Assembly: GCA_935421135.1 (NCBI GenBank)
Contig: OW285189.1
Location: forward strand, 10,127,072 to 10,191,071
Direction of reading: 5' to 3'
Source: Bugulina stolonifera
Lineage: Eukaryota; Bryozoa; Gymnolaemata; Cheilostomatida; Bugulidae
Length of the DNA stretch: 64,000 bases
Shown: piece after piece, positions 38,259-49,362 of the stretch
Layout: every line of letters starts with the position of its first letter
Position numbering within the stretch: the first letter of the stretch is position 1
Made by a program: the position numbers and the translations under genes
The notes under the pieces: generated by a model
Databases searched by the model: none
The model's input: only the letters and a program-made list of their open reading frames with translations
What the model was told of the DNA's origin: nothing

Positions 38259-41200
38259 ATGATGGGGCGGGAGTTGCCCTTCACGCTCAATCTTGCCAAC
38301 AGTATTATGGGTGTCAGTCTATTGGCTATGCCATTTTGTTTTATGAGAGTAAGTGGGTTACTACGACAACCAAAATATTAGTAGTGTGTACTATACATTA
38401 TCCTGTAGTAGTAGTAAAAGTATTAGTAGTGCAATAGTATACACTATGTTGTTGTGTTAGTGTACAATATACATGTACATGTATATACCAGGGCTCACAA
38501 TTTGAGCAGCCAAGAAATCCAAGCAAAGTGTATCGGGAAGAGTTTGAGGGGGTCCAAGGCTCCCCTTTCCACATAAGAAAATCTTAGTTTTTTTTACTAA
38601 CTGAGGCTACCTTGCAAATGTAGTGTAGTATACACTATGCTGTAGTATATTGTACACTATGTTGTAGTGTGGTATACACTATGTTGTAGTATAGTATCCA
38701 CTATGTTGTAGTGTGGTATACACTATGTTGTAGTATAGTTTCCACTATGTTGTAGTGTGGTATACACTATGTTGTAGTGTGGTATACACTCTGTTGTAGT
38801 ATAGTGTACACTATGTTGTAGTGTGGTATACACTCTGTTGTAGTATAGTGTACACTATGTTGTAGTGTGGTATACACTATGTTGTAGTGTGGTATACACT
38901 CTGTTGTAGTATAGTGTACACTATGTTGTAGTGTGGTATACACTCTGTTGTAGTATAGTGTACACTATGTTGTAGTGAGGTATACACCATGTTGTAGTGT
39001 GGTATACATTATGTTGTAGTGTGGTATGCACTATGTTGTAGTGTGGTATACTACTAGGAACTATTCTACTTCTACTCAGTACATATCTCACTACAGTCAC
39101 ATGTGAGTTGTTAGTCAAGGCTGGAATAGCATCCAAGAGGAGATCTTACGAGTTCTTAGGTGAGACATTGTTATTACATAGTATGCTGGCTTCTATTTAG
39201 TCTATAGCTAATACCTCAGCTGTATTCTATACTATATACTGTACTGTATATACTGTACTGTATATACTGTACTGTATATACTGTACTGTATATACTGTAC
39301 TGTATATACTGTATATACTGTATATACTGTACTGTATCTCATTACTCTACTGCATCTCATCACAAATGTTTCTCTTGTAGCTTATGATCTATTTGGAGCT
39401 TGTGGGAAACTATTAGTTGAAATCGGGTGAGTTTACTTTCTTTCATAGGAATGTTTTTAAATACTCTTTTTAGTGTTTTGTAATATTTGATGCATTTATA
39501 TTTTATATATTTGATTATGTAGTGAATGTATGTTACTATTTTTAGCATAACCGGAGTGCAGCTAGGTGTGTGCATAGCTTTCCATGTTATAATAGGGGAC
39601 TTGGGGCCCTCCCTTATATCAAAATGGTCTGGGTGCGAGGTGAGTATCTTAGTATATGTTGTCTCTTATTACCTGTTCTACATGCCATAAAGTACGGTTC
39701 ATACAACTAGTGGTTCATATAACTAGTGGTTTATCCGCTGGTCTCTGGACCAGCTGCTCAACTGAATAAGTTCACTGATTATGCTGGCATGGTGGTTACT
39801 GTAAACCTCAATCCTAAAACCAATGATTTACCAAAGTAATGGTAAATCATTCTCAAGTCCAGCTTTGTGATGAATAAAAACAATGTATCAGATAGTAACT
39901 GTCTGCATTACCTTGTCACTTCCTGTAGACTACAATACTGTATCTAACTGCTTGTAGAACACACAGACCCTCAGACTTACCATCATGACTCTGTCAGCAT
40001 TTGTCGTATCGCTGCCTCTCAGTCTAATGAGGAACCTGGAGAGTATAACTAAACTATCCGTACTTTCTATATGCTTCTACATAGTAGTCGTTATCAGTGT
40101 AAGTTTGTACTAACACTGACATTGCAGAAGATTCTAGAATTTGAACCGTTGGTATTTGTAATGATAATATAAATTGTTAATTCCGTAATATATTAATACA
40201 TGACTGCTTTAATATTCTTCCGCATGCCTTCTGTGGACGTTTTGAAACCACCAATTAGCTGAGTGCAGTTTCTAACACCACCAATGACAAGTATGTCAAT
40301 GTGGCGATCAACTGCATCCTTTGAATGTATGGTTTTAGGTGTATGAGCATGTATATATTCTGTTGTGAGAGCAACTCATAAGTAATGTGTTTACATGACT
40401 TGTATCTATTCTGTTGTATATGTAGGTATTCGTTACGTCTTGGAATAATCTAGTCAATGGCTCTTGGACTCATAAAGTAGATTTCTGGAATACTGCCAAT
40501 ATTTTCCAGTGTTTACCAATATTTGCAATGGCTTTCGGTTGTCAGACGTAAGTAGAATTTCTATTGGTTAGTTTTATACAGTATCCATGTTCTAGTGTTA
40601 ATGACTTAGTAATTTTGACAAAAATGGGCTATTTGTGGTACACTTACACTCTTACAGTAGACAAAGGTGAGGCTGATGTTAACTAGGGGCTGTGCTGTGG
40701 TAGGAGTCTCATTTACCGTATGTTTTATTGAGTAAATTCCTGTTACTGTGCTGTTATAATATGCTTGGACAGACTGGATTAAACGCGTATACATGTTACA
40801 ATACTACACCACGCTGCACTACACACCACACTACATGCCAGACTACACTACGCCACACTATACTGTAATACATGTTCCCTTGTAGTCAGATGTTTATATT
40901 ATACGAGGCTCTTCCAGAACCCTCCCTCTCAGTTCTGAACAGAATCACGTCTAATGGTGTCAACCTCTGTATGATTGTATATTTAGTGGTAAGTACGATG
41001 CATTTCTACGTTCATGAATTGATACACGTTGTGTTACGTATCATAGGTGCGACTCTACATTGCATGCTGCCTGCATTTCACCTCTGAAGGTGAAAAGAAG
41101 AACGTTTTTGAAATAGAAGGTATTTCAATGTAAATCAAATAACTGTGCATATTATTGTGATCTCAAGGCTTTAATCTCCATCTAAATTTGCAAATATGCT

Positions 41201-44200
41201 TATTACGTTTCTATGTGAAGCTTCTACCATTTTCAGTAGCAGTAAGGACAACTCTTAAAGATACAAGGTAACATATAGTTGCTAACACTGATTGGAGAAG
41301 CTTGTGGCACCCTCAGCTTGTTGAGTTGATGTAACCTTAACTAACACCTTACCATCTTATATTTGTATATTTAGACAGGTTTCTTTGGATATATAGCTTT
41401 TTATGATAAAGATATTGCCGGAGACATTCTTCTCAACTTTCAACCTTCATTTGGTGCTGACCTATTAAAATTTGGATTTGTCATCTCTGTGGCTTTGAGC
41501 TTTCCTTTAATGGTGTTTCCCTGTAGGCAGAGTCTAAATACGCTTTTATTTTCCACTGTAAGTATAGTGCTTTATTCACAGCAGTTAATTGTATGTATAA
41601 ATATTCATGATTTGAATGCTTGAATTAAAATAATATGATATACTGTATGATTGTTATATAAATTTCCTTTTATAATTAAATTGGTGCAATTTTCTGTGTA
41701 AACATTGTCTATATTATTGATGAGATGGAATGAATGTAATTCCTACTCTATCCATGCCTTGTGGTTGGTGATGATCTTTATGTTTAGAACCAAACATTAT
41801 GGGAACTCATAAGGCATTAATTGTAATGTGAAGTTGTCCTCTCTAAGTTGGAGGAGGACAACTTCACATTATACATGTATATAATAGCTCGTGACTGTTC
41901 TGCCAAACAGCATGTTTGCTGAGTTTTGTATACAATGTACATTTTAGAGCCAGTCTTTACAGAGACATGCGGGGTTCACTGGCACTGCTCCCATGCCCAC
42001 CTATAAGTTTAATGGGCTCACCGCTGCCATTATACTTGGTACTCTTATGATAGGAATATACTTTCCTAATGGTAAGTTAGTTTACTATATATTCATGTAC
42101 TTAGAATAGGGATAAGCAGCATGCACATGAGTATGTGGGTCTCTTCATTCGCTTTGTGGTACAGATGTGTATTATAGGGGCAGTGAGTGACAGGTGCTAC
42201 TGACCTTCTCTATTCACAAACTGCATTTTTGAGGCCTTTTTGTGCCAACATACTAGTACTACTCTAAAAGTTACGTTGATCAATAACCTTAAGTTAGATT
42301 AGCATGAGATATGATATAGTGTTCAATCAAATCTTGAGTTCTTGTATTTTGAAAGGGACCAAAACTCGGACAATATTTGGTATAAGGATCTATAATACTG
42401 GTATGACGTTGTACAAAATGTAAGTTTACTGTGTAGTTGGACTATATTTCACATATTGTATGTGTGTTATTTACAGTTGAGTTTGTCATTGGGTTGAATG
42501 GTTCGACTATGGGCTGCCTCATCAGCTTTATATTTCCTGCTATCATGTTTCTCAAGGTTAGCTCGTCACAATCTGGTGGAAAGATGAAAGCAAGGGTAAG
42601 AGTATCTAATATCGTTACTAATACGTTCTACGAAAAACTTACCTTTAACCTTTAACCTGAACCAGTTTCACAGTTACTGCACTAGTATACTCATACTAAA
42701 ATAGGGAAAAAATATTATTAATAGCCTATCGTCATACCAGACTACACTTATCCAGTGATATATTACCACCAGGTGGTGCTAGTAGTTGGTATACTCACGT
42801 TACTTCTAAGCACATACTCTACCATACACAACGCTCCTGACTCACAACAACCCGGAAACCTCGATGATCTCGTTACACCTGTTCTTATACTCGATGACCA
42901 TATAGGTAGGTAATTGTACACATCATCTGCAGCTATAATACATGTAAGTGTTTATAAATTTGTACATGTATATGCTGTTGTATTTCTATGTACTGAGCAC
43001 TTGGTGTAGTCTACACTGGTAGGCTTGTAATATCATGGTGTGTTATACATTCTTTGCCACTCTACCATAATTGTACCAGTATCGAATTCAGTGCACCCAT
43101 TCTATTTCATGTACACAGTTACAGGTCAAGATGGATACTTGCATTAATTTGAGTTGAATTTTGTAATATGGTAAATTGTTTTCTAACACACTGTATGTAC
43201 ATGTAGGCGCTCACAAAGCCCATAAACCTCTGCAACCTATATCTGAAGTAGATAGTAAGTTGAAGAGGAACAAGGAAGAGAAGGATAAAGTGCCGGTTGT
43301 GGCAGAGCAGCAGGAGGATCCATGTGAGTCATCAGTGGTGATATAGTAGTACCTCAGTGTAGTGGTGATATAGTAGTACCTCAGTGTAGTGGTGATATAG
43401 TAGTACCTCAGTGTAGTGGTGATATAGTAGTACCTCAGTGTAGTGGTGATATAGTAGTACCTCAGTGTAGTGGTGATATAGTAGTACCTCAGTGTAGTGG
43501 TGATATAGTAGTACCTCAGTGTAGTGGTGATATAGTAGTACCTCAGTGTAGTGGTGATATAGTAGTACCTCAGTGTAGTGGTGATATAGTAGTACCTCAG
43601 TGTAGTGGTGATATAGTAGTACCTCAGTGTAGTGGTGATATAGTAGTACCACAGTGTAGTGGTGATATAGTAGTACCACAGTTGTAGTGATATATAGTGG
43701 TACCACAGCAGTGGTAGTGGTGGCAGCAGGTAGTCGTTGTGCTAACGTTACAAGTAGTGGACATATTGAATTTAGTTGTTGAGCTGACAATGTATTGGAA
43801 CTCTTGCAGTGGAGGTGGAACAGAAAGAGCCAAAAGTAGGCAAGGTAAAGAGAGGTAAGAAGAAGGAAGGGGATGGTAACCAGAAGGAGGAGGAAGAGGA
43901 TGTTGGGAAGAATAAGATCAAAGCAAAAGCAGAAGAGAGACAGGAACCACCAAACCCCGTCCCTCCTGAGACCAATGAGGAGAATGCTCCTTCACAGACT
44001 AAAGCCATGAAGGTCGGAATAACTTCTAATTTCCATATTCATTCTTGCCATCGGTAGAATTGTACCATGTTAGAGTATATATATTCTTAGAAGGGGGTTT
44101 GGGGTTTGGGCTAGTTTGTAGTAGGGGTATTGCCTACTTTTCCTCATAGGCTTTCTGCTTTAAACCCAGTTTGCACAGTACTGATATTTTACAGTATACT

Positions 44201-47200
44201 ACATGTAGTATGTACTGCAATGAAATAGGATTTTGTTGTAGGTGAAAAATGTAAAAGGTGACAACAAACTTGAGGAGAAGACTACGAAACCATTCAAAGC
44301 TGGAAAACGAAGAACTAAGGCTATGCAAGAAAAGGATACAAAACTCAAGTCTACTACACCAAAGCTCAAGGGTGAGGAAGGTATAATATTAGTTTTGACT
44401 TTGTGGACTGAGCTTAATACCACATGTAAAATACAATGCCAGATATAGTCCAGGGGAAGGGGAGTTAGTCTGAGGAGAAGGTAACCTTTATACAGTAAAA
44501 TTATAGTTACATGTCTCATAATTTCCTTTCCACCACAATCTCCCCTTATTTAGTCTTTAGGCACTTCATTTAATAACAGATTAATTAAAAATCGGCAGAA
44601 AATTATTTTCTAATGCTTATTCAAGTTACATTCACAAACTATAATCATAACTGTAAACATAGTTGTCACTGATGAAAACTCTCCAAGTACCTTTATTCAC
44701 TTTTATTTCTGAATTTTTCAATATGTTGTGATTGTGAAGACCTGAAATAGTCAGAGTGTTCACTGTATGAAACTTACCGGCTTTTATATGAAATTAATTC
44801 TGACCAGAATTTAATGTCTCTCATCTTTAGGATTCCTGAGTGATTCTTTTAAACGGTTACTGTGAACATAACTCCTAATTATATAGAGAATATGACATAA
44901 CTCCAAAATTGACCAAAACCAATCAAACAGTTGAATAGATTGTTGAATAGCACTTAGTTGGAGCTATTCAAAAAGGTCTGCCAGTGCAACAGCAGATGAT
45001 GTCATCTGCCACAAATTGATGTCAAACAAAGGCAGTCTATGTCATCTGAGTAACCCAGTTAACCTTGTTATAAAGCACAATGAAAGGCTTTTATTCAATA
45101 GCTTTTCTATTAACCAAGAGTTTATAAATTCCTTCTACACTTTTGATAACATGATACTTGGTCACATATATTCACCTGTCTTGTTTATTTCAAACATCAA
45201 GGAAGTGCAATTAGCAAGAAAACTTCTCATTTATTTGAGGGTGTGCTACAACGATAAGACAACTTCTTCATATTTTCTAAAAACTCCCATGAGTGAATAG
45301 AGGTAGTGGGCGTCCTCCTTTCCTGTATTTTCCCAAAATACACATAACTACATTGTACTTGTGGTAAAACAATGTTAGCGCCAAAGAGAAATGAATAACT
45401 AAATTTAGCATAAATGGTTTTCAATTATATTTCTCTGCCCATAAAAGAGGGGACAACTCAGGAAGACTACCCAGTCTTAGGGGCTACTTCCACTTTAAGT
45501 TGGAATGCTACCTTACGTGCACAATATAATATTACATAATATATAATATAACATACCTCCCTTTAGATTTTAATGCTACGTGCACAATATAATCTTACAA
45601 TTAATTTAATTTTGTCCAGGCATTGAATCTCTTTTGAATTCCGCTTGTTCATGAGAAGGAAACTCTGACCTAATGTCATTCAAGAGTTGATAGATCTACA
45701 CGCATTCACTATATGTGCAGCATCACTTGTGTTATTAAATAGTGATTTCAGTGTTTTATATTATGTTAACCAGATATATACATGCACAGTATCTAGTTAA
45801 CATAATATATATTATATATTTAAATATGTATATGCTTGATGTCTATATACTGCATATTGAAACAGTTGATGACGAAAAGGATGAAAACAAGGAGCACATA
45901 CATTCTAAAGACCCTGTCAAGGATAAAGAGGTAAATCATCATAATTAATTTCAAATTTTCACTTTTATTGCAACATGGTGCTGGTTGTTTTGTACACATT
46001 TTCTCATTCAGTGAGGACATGTTCATGAGTTAGGGGTATAAGATAATAGTGTCAACTTCTGCTGTCTCGATGTGTTGGCCATGAACACAGCCTATCAGTA
46101 TGAACACAGTCTATTAGTATGAACACAGTCTATCAGTATGAACACAGTCTATCAGTATGAACACAGTCTATCAGTATGAACACAATTTCTACTATTTTAA
46201 TGTGTCACCTTGTAGGAAACTCACCAAGAGATCAAACAGTTGATTCATCAACTCAAACAACAACAGGAAATTGGTGAAGACCTCATTCAGATTAACAAAG
46301 AACTTATCAAGGAAATCAAGAAAAAGGTGAGTGGTTTATCAGGTACAATAATACAATGGTATATAATATATTGTATGTATATTGCACTGTAGTGTAAGGC
46401 AGCCAGTGTGGTTCTTACCATGTGAAATGAATCATGGAAAGTCTGTTCTCACAGATATTCTACATGAACATGCATGTATATTATATTAGTAGGGAAACTC
46501 TTTCTTGTCGAGAAAACAAGTTTAATCTTTTACCCAAACTTTGTACGTTCCCTTATTCTTACAGGAACCAGCGGAACATGAAGATGATCATGCTTCAGAT
46601 GTGAAAGACGAACAAAAGAGAGAGATACCAGAGCAAGTTGTTCTACAACAAAACGTACAACAGCAAAACGTACCACAACAGAATGTACCACAACAAAACG
46701 TACCACAACAGAATGTACCACAACAAAGCGTACCACAACAGAATGTACTACAGCAAGTAGTTCCACAACAAGTGGTTCCACAACAAAATTTACAACAACA
46801 GAATGTACCGCAACAAGTCGTTCCACAACAAAATGTACAACAACAAGTAGTTCCCCAGCAAGTCGTTCCCCAACAGAATGTACAACAGCAAGTCGTTCCA
46901 CAACAGAATGTGCCACAACAAAATGTACAACAGCAAGCAGTTCCACAACAGAACGTACAACAGCAAGTAGCTCCACAGCAAGTCGTTCCACAACAGAATG
47001 TACCACAACAAGTTGTCCCACAACAGAATGTGCAACAACAAAATGTACCACAACAGAATGTGCAACAACAAGTCGTTCCACAGCAGAATGTACAACAACA
47101 AGTAGATCCACAGCAAGTCGTTCCACAACAGAATGTGCCACAGCAAGTCGTCCCACAACAGAATGTACAACAGCAATTTGTTCCACAACAGAATGTACCA

Positions 47201-48554
47201 CAACAAGTCGTCCCACAACAGAATGTCCAACAACAAGTCGTTCCACAACAGAATGTACAACAACAAGTAGATCCACAACAAGTCGTTCCACAACAGAATG
47301 TACCGCAACAAGTCGTTCCACAACAGAATGTGCAACAGCAAGTAGTTCCACAACAGAATGTACAACAGCAATTTGTTCAACAGCAGAATGTACCACAACC
47401 AAATGTACCACAACCAAATGTACCACAACCAAATGTACCACAACCAAATGTACCACTGCAAGTCATTCAACAGAATGTACCACAGCAAAATGTTCCATTA
47501 CAAGGTGGAGCACCACAGCAAGTTGTGCCATTGCAAGCTAGTATGCCACAGCTGGGCGGACAACCGCAATTTAACCAGCAAGCACAAATAGAACCACAGA
47601 AGCAACAGTATGTGCAAGGTCAGCAGCAACCAGTGCAGATTCAGCAACAAGTTGATGGTGAGGCAGCAGAGAAACGCAAAGAGCATCTTGCAGAACAGTC
47701 TCAGAAACAGAAGGAGTTCATCCAGCATCAAGAGAACAAGCTAGCTCAGGCGGAAAGTATCCATAACCAATCTTTAAAAGGTATTGCCTAGACCACTTTC
47801 CTCAAGTTAATGGCATTGGCAAAAAATTAATTCTTATGAGCAATGATTTACTTTTTTAAGTCGTTGTTAATTCCAGTGGAGTAGTTGCTGTGAAAAGTTA
47901 TTATTCAATAATAATTCTATTAACTATTAAAATCTTTCACTCTTGTTTTTTATATATTTGTCATCTTCACTTCCCCTGGTGCCCTATATGTTCTTCCTAC
48001 ACTTATATGGGGAATATACAATACAGATGCTGTTGTGTTTAGCACTTGAGTGGGGTTCTTACAATATCTTATAAAATGTAGATACTGGGCGATTAAAGAG
48101 GTCTCTGAAAGACATCATAGAGAAAGGTGCTAGCTTAGACATCAATGGTGAAAAAGAGGCTAATGCTGTAAATACTAAACTAGATGTAGCCATAGGTGAG
48201 GCTGATCACAAAGTGAAAGGTGATGTAGATGGAGCAACAAAAGCAGGATTAGGCACTGAGAAACATGAACACATAGATAATAAGAAAACTATTAAAGAAG
48301 CAATAGAAACACTTGGTGATGGTATAATTGACAAAGAGGCTCATAAAACAAATACAGGAAATGAACTAAAGCATGACAGAGGTGAAGCTGGAGAAAAAGA
48401 ATTTGTACATGTTACTGGAGACCCTGCTGTTAATATGGATAACAAGGAAAGGGCGGTAAATGACATCTCTAACATCAAACATGATGACAATCCAGAGGCT
48501 AAGCATAATCTTACAACTATAAAGAAGCTGAAACATGATAGAGAAGAAGTGTAA
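38259..48554 (+). CDS. SLC38A10: SLC38A10-like sodium-coupled neutral amino-acid transporter
   Basis: Eighteen exons: 38259-38348, 39042-39159, 39381-39426, 39546-39639, 39958-40098, 40426-40547, 40886-40988, 41375-41557, 41948-42071, 42477-42595, 42773-42905, 43207-43323, 43810-44012, 44242-44371 (donor alternatively at 44380), 45866-45930, 46216-46326, 46565-47780 and 48082-48554; about 1195 residues (human about 1119). Residues 1 to about 430 are the SLC38/AAAP membrane domain, about eleven helices, with NSIMGVSLLAMPFCF at the first helix, GVCIAFHVIIGDLG, PLSLMRNL, CLPIFAMAFGCQTQ, TGFFGYIAF and NGSTMGCLISF. A long cytoplasmic tail follows, as in SLC38A10: a charged Lys/Glu segment, a coiled-coil-like stretch (about residues 600-636), a Gln-rich pentapeptide array and an acidic end. 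Substrates in vertebrates include Gln, Ala and Glu; the same here is inference. The donor at 44012 (GTCGGA) is weak. Intron 1 carries an acceptor-containing repeat. Confidence 0.9.
38624..39041 (+). repeat. 22-bp tandem array that multiplies a splice acceptor
   Basis: About 19 copies of a 22-bp unit fill the end of intron 1 of the transporter gene. The unit contains TTGTAG|TGTGGTATAC, which is exactly the acceptor and the first ten bases of the second exon; the real exon follows the last copy. The true boundary is fixed by the reading CGILLGTILLLL, which matches the family. Confidence 0.85.
39226..39345 (+). repeat. TATACTGTACTG tandem repeat in an intron
   Basis: Several copies of a 14-bp TATACTGTACTGTA-type unit, then shorter TATATACTG units, in intron 2 of the transporter gene. 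Confidence 0.8.
41825..41870. repeat. Hairpin element with 17-bp perfect arms, GAAGTTGTCCTC type
   Basis: 41825-41841 and 41854-41870 are exact reverse complements with a 12-nt loop. The upstream flank (ATGGGAACTCATAAGG) resembles those near 49010 and 31380, so these are members of one dispersed family. Confidence 0.75.
43337..43690 (+). repeat. 27-bp tandem array in a transporter intron (about 13 copies)
   Basis: Nearly identical copies of a unit containing GTGGTGATATAGTAGTACC begin 14 bp after the donor of exon 12. The 152-codon minus-strand frame across it (repeating YHHYTEVLL) is a by-product of a repeat whose length is a multiple of three. Confidence 0.9.
46079..46190 (+). repeat. 20-bp tandem repeat upstream of an acceptor
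   Basis: Five to six copies of a TATCAGTATGAACACAGTC unit end about 25 bp before the acceptor of the exon at 46216. Confidence 0.8.
46640..47475 (+). repeat. Coding minisatellite: pentapeptide array in the SLC38A10 tail
   Basis: About 55 pentapeptides built on VPQQN and VQQQ(V/N), encoded by a 15-bp CAACAAAATGTACCA-type unit, occupy most of the exon 46565-47780. The array ends in five VPQPN units. It is predicted to be disordered, Gln-rich and cytoplasmic. No stop falls in frame, and two other frames on the minus strand also stay open for 232-308 codons because the unit length is a multiple of three. Confidence 0.9.
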
Positions 48555-49362
48555 TGGCATAACGGTGGTTAGTTGTGCAAATCATTCCCTCCATGACTCA
48601 CTGTTACTATTCTACAACTAGTATGTGTTGAGTATTCCAAGTACATTGTGATGGGAACATAACTCTAGAGGCATGCTAGCCTCGCTTATACCAACTGGTC
48701 GGGCAGCTATTTTTAGTAACAATTTGGTGTGTGGAAACCACACAAAAAGTTGACAGTATAAATCAATGTGGAGAAGGCAGACTCTAGGATTGCCCGCTAC
48801 CAGTCTGGGAAGCAAAGAGTTGTTGGGGAAATTGTGTAGAATTTTAAGAACTAGCTGATATCTTTTTAGACTCATTGTTAAGCAAATTATTTGTTGGTTT
48901 GCCTCTTGTTATCTGCACCATCTATTTACTTATTTTATTTATTTCAGGAAGCTGTTGAGTCTGGTTATCATAATTTTGCATTCTTGTAAAGAAATAGGGT
49001 TGTGAACATGGGCACTCATAAGCTAATGAACATGATAAGAAGTTGTCTCCTCTTGGTATAATCAGCAGGTTATGATTGCCCATGGCTTTCAGTCATTCGT
49101 TTACTGTGTTGAATATTGTATGCGTTGGGTAGGTCACCTGCAGAATAATACAGTATGTAGCTATAATTATTATTATGTTCACTCGCACAGTCTCGCGATA
49201 TGAACTCTGGATTCATTGATAAGTTTTCCAATGTCTCATTATGAATTCAAACCCAATGTTTGGAGTTAGAATGTATGTGTTTCTTGCCATCTACTACATA
49301 CAAACATTATGATTGTATGCACTGTGTATATTGTTAGAGTAGATATAACCCTTCTCTCAACA
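48555..49362. other. Spacer between transporter and orphan gene
   Basis: Contains a single-arm copy of the hairpin family near 49011-49050 (ATGGGCACTCATAAGC...AGAAGTTGTCTCCTCT). Otherwise no recognised feature. Confidence 0.5.

Noticed and set aside
43332..43790. A 152-codon minus-strand frame of repeating YHHYTEVLL
   Set aside because: Lies in an intron over a 27-bp tandem array and has no other support.
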